From assembly GCA_002070185.1 (NCBI GenBank), contig MWCT01000013.1, forward strand, positions 1-64,000: 64,000 bases of DNA, written 5' to 3'. The notes below the pieces were generated by a model. That model was not told the origin of the DNA and made no database searches. It was given only the letters and a program-made list of their open reading frames with translations. The DNA comes from a candidate division BRC1 bacterium ADurb.Bin183. GTDB taxonomy: Bacteria > Sumerlaeota > Sumerlaeia > MWCT01. A program made the translations under genes and the position numbers. Shown in pieces: positions 8,163 to 18,002 of this stretch (position 1 is the first letter of the stretch; each line of letters begins with the position of its first letter).

Positions 8163-9614
8163 ATGAAATTAAGATTTTTTGGGGGACGAACCTTAATCGC
8201 ATTATTCCTGCTGTGCCTGTGCAATGGGCTTTGGGCGCGCGATCCGCGCTTGCCGGCTGAAATCGAATGGTCTGACCGCTCGCAACTGTTGGAGCTGACT
8301 AATAGGGGTTTCATCATAGAGCATCCGCTCAAGGGGAAGGCGGAAATCTGGCTTGCGCCGGAGCAGTTCGAATCGTTACAAAAAGAGGGTTGGCGCGTTC
8401 AATGGATTCCGGATCAAGCGGAACAGATGTGGTGCTCGCTCCGCACAAAGCACGCCGGGAAGTCAAGAACTCTCGGGAATTATCACACATACGCCGATCT
8501 CACTGCCGCGCTGCAATCTTTAGCAGCGCAATATCCTGCGCTCTGCCGTCTTATGAGCATTGGAAAATCTCATCAAGGGCGCGACCTTTGGATTATGAAA
8601 ATCAGCGACAACCCGGATATTGAGGAAGCCGAACCGGAAATTCGGCTCATCGGCTCAATGCATGGCGACGAGCCTGTGGGGATGGAATTGCTGCTTAATC
8701 TGATTCAATATCTGTTGGGAAATTATGAGGCGGATGCGCGCATTCAGCGGCTGGTGGATGAGGAGGAAATCTGGATTTTGCCGCTGATGAATCCGGATGG
8801 TTACGAAGCATCGCCGCCGAAGCGGTGGAATGCCAACGGCATTGATTTGAATCGCGATTTTCCGGATATTGTGACCGACCCGAATAATTCGATTGCGGGG
8901 CGGCAACCGGAGACGCAGGCGGTCATGAGTTTTAGCGCGGAGCGCTCTTTTGTTTTATCCGCAAATTTTCATGGCGGCGCGCTGGTCACATGTTATCCGC
9001 TGGATTCGCCGGTCAATCACAATGAGACTAAGTGTCCGGATGATGATTTTTTCCGCGAGGCGGCGCTGACTTATTCGCGCGAGAATGCGCGGATGTTCGC
9101 CAGCAAGGATTTTTTGCATGGTATCTGCGTCGGGGCAGACTGGTATATTGTGCGCGGCGGGATTCAGGATTGGACATATCATTGGATGGGCGGACGCGAG
9201 ATTGTTGTTGAGATGAATGAGGTCAAATTTCCGCCGGAAAGCCAGCTGCCGACGCTCTGGGAGGAGAATCGAGAATCGCTTCTTAAGTTTCTTGAGATTG
9301 GGCTTAAAGAGGGTGTGCGGGGATATGTTCGAGACGGCGCTGGCAACCCGCTTGCGGCGACAATCCTTATCGGCGGACGCAGCCAATATAATAATCACCC
9401 GCTTTATCTTTATACAGATCCCCAAGTCGGCGATTATTACTGTTTTCTCAGAGCAGGAAGTTATAATTTGACATTTGCCGTTTCGGGGTATGAATCAAAA
9501 TCATTCAATGATGTGGCGGTATCTGCACAAATCATGACGCCTCTGGATGTTTATTTCGGGACATTGCCCACACCCACGCCTTGTGCCGCGACGAACGCAT
9601 GGAATCTTTATTGA
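8163..9614 (+). CDS. Secreted M14 zinc carboxypeptidase
   Basis: A 483-residue exported metallocarboxypeptidase. The signal peptide covers residues 1-25 (cleavage near GLWA). The catalytic domain begins about residue 105 (YHTYADL). Zinc ligands are His167 and Glu170 (SMHGDE) and His270 (NFHGG); NGIDLNRDFP gives the substrate-binding Asn and Arg; the general base is Glu350 in VVEMNEVKFPP. This pattern fits the carboxypeptidase N/E (M14B) branch. A beta-sandwich regulatory-like domain follows at about 385-465 (VRGYVRDGAGNPLAATILI). The chain ends in a short PTPTP stretch like the linkers of other secreted proteins here, but with nothing after it, so a lost C-terminal module is possible. Confidence 0.9.
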   Translation: MKLRFFGGRTLIALFLLCLCNGLWARDPRLPAEIEWSDRSQLLELTNRGFIIEHPLKGKAEIWLAPEQFESLQKEGWRVQWIPDQAEQMWCSLRTKHAGKSRTLGNYHTYADLTAALQSLAAQYPALCRLMSIGKSHQGRDLWIMKISDNPDIEEAEPEIRLIGSMHGDEPVGMELLLNLIQYLLGNYEADARIQRLVDEEEIWILPLMNPDGYEASPPKRWNANGIDLNRDFPDIVTDPNNSIAGRQPETQAVMSFSAERSFVLSANFHGGALVTCYPLDSPVNHNETKCPDDDFFREAALTYSRENARMFASKDFLHGICVGADWYIVRGGIQDWTYHWMGGREIVVEMNEVKFPPESQLPTLWEENRESLLKFLEIGLKEGVRGYVRDGAGNPLAATILIGGRSQYNNHPLYLYTDPQVGDYYCFLRAGSYNLTFAVSGYESKSFNDVAVSAQIMTPLDVYFGTLPTPTPCAATNAWNLY

Positions 9615-9639
9615 TAGGGCAAAAATCGAGGAGAGCGGT

Positions 9640-10293
9640 TCACCAATTTTTTATGATTGTGCGGAGATTGGGGATTTGTCTGATTGGCGTTTGGTTAATG
9701 ATGGTTAATTCCCTGATGGCTTCTTCGACGGCTTGATTGTGTCTTATCTGCTCGTTGAGCTCCGCTTCTTTCAAGCGGAGCGCTTCTTCTTGCATGAGCC
9801 TTTTATCTTCGACCTCTTTTGCCTTTATCGCCAATTCTTTGTTTTTGCGCTCTTCTTCTTTTAGGATGGCTTGTTGTTTTTCTTGTTCTTCTTTGATTCT
9901 GGCTTTGAGATTTTCCAGCGCGGCGGGCGATGGAATCGGGGGTTCGGGGATATCAACAAAATCCGCTTCTTCCCACCATTTGAGTTCGCTGGCGAATTTC
10001 AAATCATTAACAAAGCTGATATACTCGCCGGCATAAATATAAGATTCGCGGTATTCGGTTTCCATATCAATCAATTTTTGCGCACGCTTTTTGAGATTAT
10101 CTTTGCGCTCATTCATCAATTTAATTTGAGAAGGGCGTATATCGGAATCATCAATGACGATGCTTTTTTGTTTTGTTAAGGAGGGAGAAGTGAACTGGGC
10201 GTCTGTTTTCAATTGAAACGATGGGGCATTGCCAAGCGCAAGGGATGAAAAAGAGAGTCCGATAAAAAGTATTATCATTCTTTTTTGCATCAT
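9640..10293 (-). CDS. Secreted coiled-coil protein, function unknown
   Basis: A 217-residue protein with a signal peptide (MIILFIGLSFSSLALG) and a long Glu/Lys/Ala-rich helix from about residue 120 to 195 that should form a coiled coil. The middle contains a WWEEADFVDIPEPPIP segment. I recognise no family. It has an AAGAGG site before the ATG. The 3' end faces the carboxypeptidase gene with 25 bp between, and the start diverges from the large amidase gene. Confidence 0.65.
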   Translation of the reverse strand: MMQKRMIILFIGLSFSSLALGNAPSFQLKTDAQFTSPSLTKQKSIVIDDSDIRPSQIKLMNERKDNLKKRAQKLIDMETEYRESYIYAGEYISFVNDLKFASELKWWEEADFVDIPEPPIPSPAALENLKARIKEEQEKQQAILKEEERKNKELAIKAKEVEDKRLMQEEALRLKEAELNEQIRHNQAVEEAIRELTIINQTPIRQIPNLRTIIKNW

Positions 10294-10409
10294 AAGCCTC
10301 TTTTAATTATTCACATATATTATACTAATAACAATAATGGCAAGATGGCGTCAAGGTTGAAGAGCGTGCGCGCATGCTCCATTGAAAAAAAATAAATGGG
10401 CAAAATTTA

Positions 10410-10437
10410 TTGACATAAAATTTGAAGGATAAATATT
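10410..10437 (+). promoter_or_regulatory. Possible sigma-70 promoter for the large amidase
   Basis: TTGACA at 10410-10415 is followed after 16 bases by AATATT at 10432-10437 (four of six matches to the -10 consensus). A weak hairpin with a T-rich tail (AAAACC at 10459-10464 pairing with GGTTTT at 10472-10477) lies between it and the gene and could attenuate transcription. Confidence 0.3.
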
Positions 10438-10504
10438 CGACTATTAAAGATTAAAAAGAAAACCCGTTTTTGGTTTTTTTATTTTTTTTATGAGGGGGCG
10501 CAAA

Positions 10505-13500
10505 TTGAAAAAAAGAGGTTCTGCTTTGTTTCTGGTTTGGGGGATTTGTTTTGCAATGGGGCAAATTTTTGCAGCGGAGACAGATACGGCAACCGCTCCC
10601 CTAACGGCAAATTATGAGGCGCGTCCCATGCTTTTTCTTTTGGGGGAAGAGGCTGAGGCGAATATCGCCATCCCCTTAACTCGAGCATCCGCGGATATCG
10701 CGCCCATCGAGGCTTATGTGCTTGCCATTATCAACGGGTGCGACTTGGACGGCAATAAGGTCAAAGGGGCGCGCGAGGCGGCGCCCAACGGCACGCAGCT
10801 GGCGGGCGTTGAAACGCCGGAGCCGAACAAGGCAATCATTCGTTTGATATTTCCCGATGGCTCTCTTCAATGCTCAAACTTTGGCGGGCTGGATTCAGAC
10901 CGTTTGACAAAACTGATTCAAAGCACGCTCCTTGAAACTTTTGACATCAATCATTTGCTGATACTGGTTCGCGAGAACCAAGAAGATGATTTGCGATATA
11001 AAAATATTGTTGACCGTCTGATGGAAAATATTCCGCACATAAGCAAAGCGGAACTTGATGGTTACAAGCCGGTGGCGGATCCGAAGGAAACGGACTTGCG
11101 GGAAGTGGGCGGATTTCCGGCGACAACCGGCAACACGCCGCAGGGGTTTCTTTCCGGCAAGGGCGTGTTTATCAATTCCGCGCATGGAGTCGTTTATCGG
11201 TCAAAATCAAATAGATGGGGGCTTCAACGCGGTTTGCTTTTGGAGTTGAACGAGGATATTCATGTTGCGGAAATGGTGAATTGGTATCTATCCAATTATC
11301 TGCGCAATGCCGGCGCGCAGGTTTGGCCCGAGCGGGAGTTGGATTTTCAAACGAATATGGTGATTGTTGATAGTCTGGAAGGTTCTATGCCCGCCAATTC
11401 GGGGGCTTGCACGAAAACAGGGACATGGACAACAGTTAATGGCAAGGGCTTTAAGCTTTATACACCGCCGAATAGAACATCCAATTTGCCATTCCGCGCA
11501 GGAACGGGTTCTTATGAAAGGGCGGCGGTAACCAAATCGGGAACACCGACCGCCACAGCGGTTTTTACCCCAAAAATTCCCGTTGAGGGATATTATCATG
11601 TTTATATTAGTTTTGTCGGGGCAGCGGATCAGGCGCGGGGGGCGCATGTGGGGATTCGCCACACCGGAGGAGAAAGCGAACAGCGCATCATCCAAACGCG
11701 GGACGGCAACACGTGGGTTTGGTTGGGGAATTTCCACTTTGACGCGGGGCAGGATTCTAATAAAGGCGCGGTGGCGGTCTATAATGATGTTGCCGCCAGC
11801 GACGCTGGTTCTTATGTAGCAATTGACGCCGTGCGATTCGGCGGAGGCATGGGGGACATTCAGAGATATGATGCGGAGTTTTTCCCCAGCGGTCCTTATG
11901 TAGGCAGCGGCAAGGAGCGTTGGCATGAGGAGGCGCGGTATTACCTGCAATTTACTGGGATGACATCTTCTCAATTTGACTCAACTTGTTACGAATCAGT
12001 AGGACACGCGTCCGCCAACCAGCGCGATGAATGCGACGGCTGGTCTGCCCGTCCGCGTTATGTTAATTTCGAGACTGAGGCTGGCGAGGACAATTGTTAT
12101 CTTGCTATACATACGAATGCGGCTGGAAGCGTGGTGCAGACAACGGCGCGCGGACTCAGCACCTATATTTCGTCCACATCAAATGCAGCCTCAAAAACAT
12201 TCCGCGGTTATGTCCATGATCAGATATACAGCGATGTCATGGCAACATATGCACCCACTGTCTGGCGCAGCAATAAAAACACCGGCGACTACGGCGAAAA
12301 CAATCAGAATAGTCTCGGCGAGTCGCCGGGATTTCTTATTGAGCTTTTATTTCATGATAACGTAGATGATTGCGAGTTTTTTAAAGACCCCAAGTTCCGC
12401 CAAGTTTGCGCCCGCGCCATGTATAAGGGGATTGTGAAGTATTACGCCAATCGGGACGGCAAGACGGCGGTCTTTTTGCCGGAGCTGCCCACGCATCTGC
12501 GCGTTCAGCGTCAAAGCGCAACCAGCGCCCGCGTGTCTTGGCGAGCGCCGGCATCAGGAGGCGTTTTGGGCAATCCCGCCGCTGGTTATATTGTACAGCG
12601 CAGTTTGAACGGCAAGGGGTTTGATGATGGGCAAAAAACCTCGCAGACCTATTTTGATTTTACGGACTTGACGCCGAACACGGTTTATTATTTTCGCGTG
12701 ATTGCGACAAATGCGGGGGGGATATCGTTTCCCAGCGATGTTCTGGCGGTGCGGACTGGCAGCGATGCGCCTCGCATTCTTTTTGTGCAAGGATACGATC
12801 GCCTTGACCGTTTCCTGCCGCCGCTTCGGTCGTGGTATTCCGTTTTAACTCGCTTCCAAGAACTTCGTATTATCAATTCATTTAATTATGTGATTCAGCA
12901 CGCTAAGGCTTTGCACGGGATAGACGCAAATTTTGATTCGACAAGCAACGAGGCAGTGGGCGCAGGCGATATCAATCTGAGCGCCTATTCGCTCGTAATA
13001 TGGGCGGCGGGGCAGCAGGCTGAGGCGGACACCTCCGTGGATAAGATTGTTTTCCGCGCCTTTACGGCAGATGAGAAGACGCGGCTGCGAGCTTTTACAA
13101 TGGCGGGGGGAAACCTTTTTGTTACAGGTTCAGAAATCTGGTGGGATATGGATAGGAGCGCCTCTATTGCCGCCGACGACCGCGCCTTTGTGAAGGATAT
13201 TTTGGGGGCGGCTTACGTTGCGGACAGCGCTTGGCCCACTGGCACGGCGACTTGGAAATGCAACGGAGTTTCAGGTTCTATTTTTAACGGTCTGACAAAT
13301 ATCGCGTTTGACGATGGGACTATGGGGGCTTATAAGGTTTCTTTTCCGGAAGTTATTGCCGCACAAACAAACGCGACGGTTTGTCTGCGATATCAAAGCG
13401 CAACAGCATCTTCCGATGTTGCGGGCATTCAACGGCTTGGAACGGCATCAAAAGTTGTTGCTCTCGGCGTTCCTTTTGAGACCATTTATCCTGAGGCAAC

Positions 13501-14284
13501 AAGAACGGAGATTATGCGCAGGGTTATCAATGCATTGGTGTCAGATGGTCCGCTGCCTACGCCGGGTCCGTCGCCGACGCCCACGCCAACACCGACGCCC
13601 ACGCCGATTCATACGAGGTTTGAGGATTTCGAGGCAGGTTCGGCTGGCGAGTTATGGATGTTCCGCAGTGCGGGATTCAGCGGGAGCACTATTGGCATCG
13701 TTGCCGGCTCCTCTTCTTCGGCTGTGACTGATGCTGAATCAAATAATATTCTCGATCCGGCGGTCGGCGCTCAGGGGAAACAATCGGCGCGGCTTGCGTG
13801 GACATGGGAGGCTCCGCTTGCCTCAAACGCCAAGGCGCGCTGTACGAGTTATTCGTCAGCCACCAACACCATCAATCGCCCTAATCCTTTGATTAATTTA
13901 AAAATGGGGCTTTCGTTTTACATTCGAGTATCAAAAGGCGATGTCAAACTTTCTGTTTGGATTCGCGAAACGGGCGGAGAGGGACCAATTGGAGCGGACG
14001 GCGGGCTAACCGGCGCCATTGAGGAAACGGCAACGGTTCGTCAATTTTCCGCTTCTCCCGAATGGCAATATGTCTATATTGATTTCTCAACAGAGACATG
14101 GCAGACGGTTAATGGGAACGGGGCGATTGACGGCGACTGGGGTGTTCTGGAGGCTCTTACGTTTCGCCCTGTTGAAGGAACATCGGCGGGGGAAGTGGAA
14201 ATTTTTGTGGATGATTTTTGCCAAGGTCCCCAACATAATCCATTGAAACCGGGCAATCCGGTAAGCGGATTTCTTTTGAAATAG
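10505..14284 (+). CDS. Large secreted amidase with golvesin insert, FN3 and Pro-Thr linker
   Basis: About 1,259 residues. I prefer the TTG at 10505, which lies after GAGGGGGC and begins a clean signal peptide (MKKRGSALFLVWGICFAMGQ); the ATG at 10490 follows only T-rich sequence. An N-acetylmuramoyl-L-alanine amidase-like zinc domain is split: FINSAHG near residue 227 gives the first ligand, then about 150 residues resembling a golvesin/Xly carbohydrate-binding domain (about 300-450), then HTNAAGS near 536 and FLIELLFHDN near 612. A fibronectin type III domain (about 660-750), a flavodoxin- or glutamine-amidotransferase-like domain (about 755-1040), a PTPTPTPTPTP linker and a C-terminal jelly-roll-like domain follow. 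It probably cuts or binds cell wall outside the cytoplasm. Confidence 0.75.
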   Translation: MKKRGSALFLVWGICFAMGQIFAAETDTATAPLTANYEARPMLFLLGEEAEANIAIPLTRASADIAPIEAYVLAIINGCDLDGNKVKGAREAAPNGTQLAGVETPEPNKAIIRLIFPDGSLQCSNFGGLDSDRLTKLIQSTLLETFDINHLLILVRENQEDDLRYKNIVDRLMENIPHISKAELDGYKPVADPKETDLREVGGFPATTGNTPQGFLSGKGVFINSAHGVVYRSKSNRWGLQRGLLLELNEDIHVAEMVNWYLSNYLRNAGAQVWPERELDFQTNMVIVDSLEGSMPANSGACTKTGTWTTVNGKGFKLYTPPNRTSNLPFRAGTGSYERAAVTKSGTPTATAVFTPKIPVEGYYHVYISFVGAADQARGAHVGIRHTGGESEQRIIQTRDGNTWVWLGNFHFDAGQDSNKGAVAVYNDVAASDAGSYVAIDAVRFGGGMGDIQRYDAEFFPSGPYVGSGKERWHEEARYYLQFTGMTSSQFDSTCYESVGHASANQRDECDGWSARPRYVNFETEAGEDNCYLAIHTNAAGSVVQTTARGLSTYISSTSNAASKTFRGYVHDQIYSDVMATYAPTVWRSNKNTGDYGENNQNSLGESPGFLIELLFHDNVDDCEFFKDPKFRQVCARAMYKGIVKYYANRDGKTAVFLPELPTHLRVQRQSATSARVSWRAPASGGVLGNPAAGYIVQRSLNGKGFDDGQKTSQTYFDFTDLTPNTVYYFRVIATNAGGISFPSDVLAVRTGSDAPRILFVQGYDRLDRFLPPLRSWYSVLTRFQELRIINSFNYVIQHAKALHGIDANFDSTSNEAVGAGDINLSAYSLVIWAAGQQAEADTSVDKIVFRAFTADEKTRLRAFTMAGGNLFVTGSEIWWDMDRSASIAADDRAFVKDILGAAYVADSAWPTGTATWKCNGVSGSIFNGLTNIAFDDGTMGAYKVSFPEVIAAQTNATVCLRYQSATASSDVAGIQRLGTASKVVALGVPFETIYPEATRTEIMRRVINALVSDGPLPTPGPSPTPTPTPTPTPIHTRFEDFEAGSAGELWMFRSAGFSGSTIGIVAGSSSSAVTDAESNNILDPAVGAQGKQSARLAWTWEAPLASNAKARCTSYSSATNTINRPNPLINLKMGLSFYIRVSKGDVKLSVWIRETGGEGPIGADGGLTGAIEETATVRQFSASPEWQYVYIDFSTETWQTVNGNGAIDGDWGVLEALTFRPVEGTSAGEVEIFVDDFCQGPQHNPLKPGNPVSGFLLK

Positions 14285-14319
14285 ATATGCAATTGGCGGA
14301 TTTTCTCCATCTTTAACAT

Positions 14320-15654
14320 ATGTCAAAATTAACCAGCGATAGCGTTTCCAAGACTTTGATACGCATGGCAATTCCTATGCTTGCTGGGACGTTTTCTCTG
14401 AATGCCTACAATCTGACGGATACATGGTTTGTTTCGAGGCTTGGCACGAACGCGCTGGCGGCGATGTCGTTCACCTTTCCAGTGGTCATGCTGTTGGGGT
14501 TTGTCATGCGCGGCGTTATCACAGGCGCGATGGCTTTGGTGGCGCACGCTCTGGGCGGAAGAAGGCATGAACGCGCTGCGCGGTTGACGACGCATGCGAT
14601 TTTTTTGATTTCGATTATTTCCGTTGTGATAACCACCGCCGGATTGATTTCGATGAAGGCGCTCTTTGCCCGATTGGGCGCGACCGGCGAGATTCTTTTG
14701 ATGACTCGTCAATATATGGGCATCTGGTATTGTGGTCTGATTTTGCTGGGAATTCATGTGTTGCTCGGAGATATCATTATGGGTTCGGGCAATACAACGC
14801 TGGCGAGTCTTTTGATGGTTTCGGGAACGGCGATAAATTTTATATTGGATCCGATAATGATATTCGGTCTTATGGGATTTCCGGAGATGGGGATTCGAGG
14901 AGCGGCGCTTGCCACTGTTCTTTCGGAGATGATTGTTATGGCAATTGCCCTTTATATCATTCATCGAAAACTGCATTTATTAACGCCGCTAGCGCTTTCC
15001 ATGAATCGAATGCTCATATCTTGGCGTCGGATTTTGCGGTTGGGAATACCGAGCATCTTTGGTTGGATTTTGACGCCGATATCGTCGGCGATTATAATTA
15101 GGATTGTCGTCGGCTTTGGCGAGTCGGCTGTTGCGGCATGCGGCGTAGCGGGAAGAATCGAGATGTTTGCCTTTATGATTCCCATGACTGTGGGGATGTC
15201 CATCGTGCCGTTTGTGGCGCAGAATTTTGGGGCTCGCCATTTTGACCGGATTTTGTCGGCGCGGCGGGGTACGATGATTTTTGCGATGGGTTTTGGTTTT
15301 TTTATTGCGATAATATTTTTGATAGTCATACGCCCGATTGCGGCTTTATTTTCAAGCGATGAAAAGGTTATCAGCGTTCTGGTGCATTATATCCGCGTCA
15401 CATGCCTTGGTTATGGATTTATCGAAGTGTTCCGTTATGCCGGCTTTTTTATGACGGGAATGCATCAGACAAAATCAACCGCGTTGTTGAATACTACTCG
15501 CGCGCTTTTTCTTTTGATTCCGCTTTCGCTTATCGGGGCGTATATTTTCGGGTTGACGGGTGTTTTTGCGGGAAGGCTCGTTTCCGATATCCTCGCGGGA
15601 TCCATTGGATTTTTCTGGTCGGGCAGGGTTATCAGAAATCAAATGTTGAAGTGA
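14320..15654 (+). CDS. MATE family efflux transporter
   Basis: A 444-residue polytopic membrane protein with about twelve hydrophobic segments in two similar halves, as in MATE (NorM/DinF) antiporters that export drugs or metabolites with Na+ or H+. Family marks are PMLAGTFSLNAYNLTDTWFV near the N-terminus with the asparagine-rich first helix, and the repeated MGSGNTTLAS and MTGMHQTKST segments. It begins 36 bp after the amidase stop without a strong ribosome site. It ends five bases before the end of mutS2 on the other strand. Substrate is unknown. Confidence 0.9.
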   Translation: MSKLTSDSVSKTLIRMAIPMLAGTFSLNAYNLTDTWFVSRLGTNALAAMSFTFPVVMLLGFVMRGVITGAMALVAHALGGRRHERAARLTTHAIFLISIISVVITTAGLISMKALFARLGATGEILLMTRQYMGIWYCGLILLGIHVLLGDIIMGSGNTTLASLLMVSGTAINFILDPIMIFGLMGFPEMGIRGAALATVLSEMIVMAIALYIIHRKLHLLTPLALSMNRMLISWRRILRLGIPSIFGWILTPISSAIIIRIVVGFGESAVAACGVAGRIEMFAFMIPMTVGMSIVPFVAQNFGARHFDRILSARRGTMIFAMGFGFFIAIIFLIVIRPIAALFSSDEKVISVLVHYIRVTCLGYGFIEVFRYAGFFMTGMHQTKSTALLNTTRALFLLIPLSLIGAYIFGLTGVFAGRLVSDILAGSIGFFWSGRVIRNQMLK

Positions 15655-15659
15655 TTCAT

Positions 15660-18002
15660 TTAGAATTTGACGATGGTAACACCGCCGCCGCCTTCTTCGG
15701 GAAGTCCAAGCTGGAACTCGCGGACGGCGGGATGTTGTCTGAGATAATCATGAAGGGCTCTGCGCAGGGCTCCCGTTCCAACGCCATGCAGGAGTTTGAT
15801 GTAGGGCGCGTCAGCAAGGAGGGCGTCGTTCAGATGGCGCTCAACGGCGGCAAGCATTTCCTCCACTCTCATGCCATGCAGATCAAGTTCAATGCTGACA
15901 TCGCTCCGTCTTGTGTATGTGACTTTTGGCGCGCGGGGTTCGGGGGCTTTTTCCGTTTCGGGAATTTTGAGATTGGCAAGCGGGGATGTTATCTCCATGT
16001 CCCTGACCGTGAGCATCGCCTCGCCTTTATTCCTATCGAGATTGCGGATTACCCCGTATTCATTTAACAGCGGAAGATAAACCGTTTGACCGGTGTGGAA
16101 ATCCTCCGGCGGAATGGATTTGAAACGCGCTTCTTGGATTTTGCGTTGCTCTTTTTGAACGTTTTGAAGCTCTTTTGCGATTACCTGCCGAGCCTGATCT
16201 GCCTCGCGTCTGGTGGGAAGGCTGGCGACCTGACGGGCGATGAACTCCTTTGCCTCTGCAAGGATTTTTTCCTTTGCCGCAAGCATTTCCTCCGTCATGC
16301 GTTTTTCCTTTTCTTTGAGGAACTCCTGCAGTTCTTGGACGCGGTTGCGCAGGATTTTTTGTTCGGCGATGAGCGCGGCGACTTGTTTTTTGCTTTCCAC
16401 AAGTTCCTTTTCCCTACGGCGGAGGGACCCCACAATTTGCGTGAGGTCTGCTTCGCCTTTGGGGAGCAGCTGGGCGGCGCGTTTGAGGATTTCGGCGGGC
16501 AATCCTTCGCGTTCAGCGATGAAGAAGGCTTCGCTGGCGCCGGGGACATCCAGTTCGAGATTGAACGTCGGTTGATGGGTTTTTTCATCGAGGCGAAAGG
16601 ATGCGTTGCGGGCTACGGCAAAATCATGCGCCCACGCTTTTAGCGGGGAGAGGTGGGAAGTTACAATAGTAAGAACAGCGGTTTTGGCAAGTGTTTCGAG
16701 CAATCCGATGGCAAGCGCTCCGCCTTCGGTTGGATCCGTTGCCGTGCCAAGTTCGTCAAGCAGGACAAGGCTTTTTTCATCCGCCTCGCGAATGATGTTT
16801 GCCATGTTTCGGATGTGCGCGGAGAATGTGCTGACGCCTTCGGAAACGTCCTGCGCATCGCCGATATCAGCAAACCATTTGCTGAAAATGGGAAGGCGGC
16901 TATCAGGATAAAGCGGCACGGCAAGCCCCGATTGCGCCATCATGGCGAGCAATCCGATGGTTTTGAGGGCGATTGTTTTACCGCCTGCGTTGGGTCCGCT
17001 GATAACCAGAACGCGATCCTTATGCTCAAGTCGCAGGTTGATGGGCACGGAGGCGGCGCTGTCCTTGAGGAAAAGAAGCGGGTGATGCGCTCGGAGGAGT
17101 TCGAGCGCGCCTGATTCCGAGATCGCTGGGATAGATAATTGATGGAGATAAGCAAAGCGGGTTTTTGCATGGAGGAAGTCAAAATCCTGCGCGAGTTCAT
17201 GGTTGAGGCTTAATGGCGAGTTTTGGGCGCGGGCAATATCTGTCAATTCCGCGAGAATGCGCCGTTGTTCAATTTGGATTTTGAGACGAGCGGCGGCGAG
17301 GTTGTTGGTGAGTTCGACCACTTCCAGCGGTTCGATGAAGAATGTTTCGCCGCTGCCTGAGATGTCGTGGACGATGCCTTGAGCGCGGTTTTTGGCGCCG
17401 GCGCGCACGGGGAGGACATATCTTTCTCCTCTTTGCGTGCTGTAAGAATCCTGAAGCAAATCTTGCGCGCCCCATACGCGCAATAGGCGGTTGACCTCTT
17501 TGTGAATCTGCGCTTCCGCCGATTGCGCCTGATGGTGGAGACGCTTGAGTTCGTGCGAGGCGTCGGGAAGAACATTGCCATCCTCGTCAATTTTTGAGGC
17601 AATCAGCTGCTGCAGGATGGGCAGGGGGGTCAGACCGGCGAATGCTTCCCAGACTTGCGGCGCGGCATCGCGGTGATGGGATAAAAAACGTTGAAGTTTT
17701 TGGATGCCGTTGAGAAAACCTGCCAGTTGTATGAGCTCTTTTCCTTCGATGATGGCGTTTGGGGACTGAAGTTTTTTGAGATGTGTTTGCAAATCGCAGA
17801 TGCCTTCGACAGGCACAAACTCGCCCCGTTCCATAAGGGCGCACATCTGGCGGAGGAGCGTTTGCTCTTTTTGGATGGCGGAGGCGTTTGAGAGCGGTTT
17901 TAAATCAAGGATGCGCTGTTTGACTGACGCCGTTAGGGCGTATTGAGCGACAAAGGCGGCAACCTTGTCGAATTCTAAAAGCATTTCAACCGGTTTAGCC
18001 AT
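15660..18002 (-). CDS. mutS2: MutS2 ATPase/Smr nuclease
   Basis: A 780-residue MutS2 protein, which binds branched DNA or collided ribosomes rather than mismatches. The clamp and lever helices come first, then the ATPase with Walker A GPNAGGKT at residues 336-343 and a Walker B LVLLDELGTATDPTEG. A long coiled coil (about 510-620) is followed by a KOW-like segment and the Smr nuclease domain at about 700-780 with ELDLHGMRVEEM and HGVGTGALR. No mismatch-recognition domain I is present, as usual for the family. Its ATG overlaps the stop of the O-antigen-ligase-like gene (TAATG), so translation is coupled. Confidence 0.95.
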   Translation of the reverse strand: MAKPVEMLLEFDKVAAFVAQYALTASVKQRILDLKPLSNASAIQKEQTLLRQMCALMERGEFVPVEGICDLQTHLKKLQSPNAIIEGKELIQLAGFLNGIQKLQRFLSHHRDAAPQVWEAFAGLTPLPILQQLIASKIDEDGNVLPDASHELKRLHHQAQSAEAQIHKEVNRLLRVWGAQDLLQDSYSTQRGERYVLPVRAGAKNRAQGIVHDISGSGETFFIEPLEVVELTNNLAAARLKIQIEQRRILAELTDIARAQNSPLSLNHELAQDFDFLHAKTRFAYLHQLSIPAISESGALELLRAHHPLLFLKDSAASVPINLRLEHKDRVLVISGPNAGGKTIALKTIGLLAMMAQSGLAVPLYPDSRLPIFSKWFADIGDAQDVSEGVSTFSAHIRNMANIIREADEKSLVLLDELGTATDPTEGGALAIGLLETLAKTAVLTIVTSHLSPLKAWAHDFAVARNASFRLDEKTHQPTFNLELDVPGASEAFFIAEREGLPAEILKRAAQLLPKGEADLTQIVGSLRRREKELVESKKQVAALIAEQKILRNRVQELQEFLKEKEKRMTEEMLAAKEKILAEAKEFIARQVASLPTRREADQARQVIAKELQNVQKEQRKIQEARFKSIPPEDFHTGQTVYLPLLNEYGVIRNLDRNKGEAMLTVRDMEITSPLANLKIPETEKAPEPRAPKVTYTRRSDVSIELDLHGMRVEEMLAAVERHLNDALLADAPYIKLLHGVGTGALRRALHDYLRQHPAVREFQLGLPEEGGGGVTIVKF

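Noticed and set aside
13556..13612. GC-rich tandem repeat
   Set aside because: It is the coding sequence of the Pro-Thr linker of the large amidase, not an independent element.
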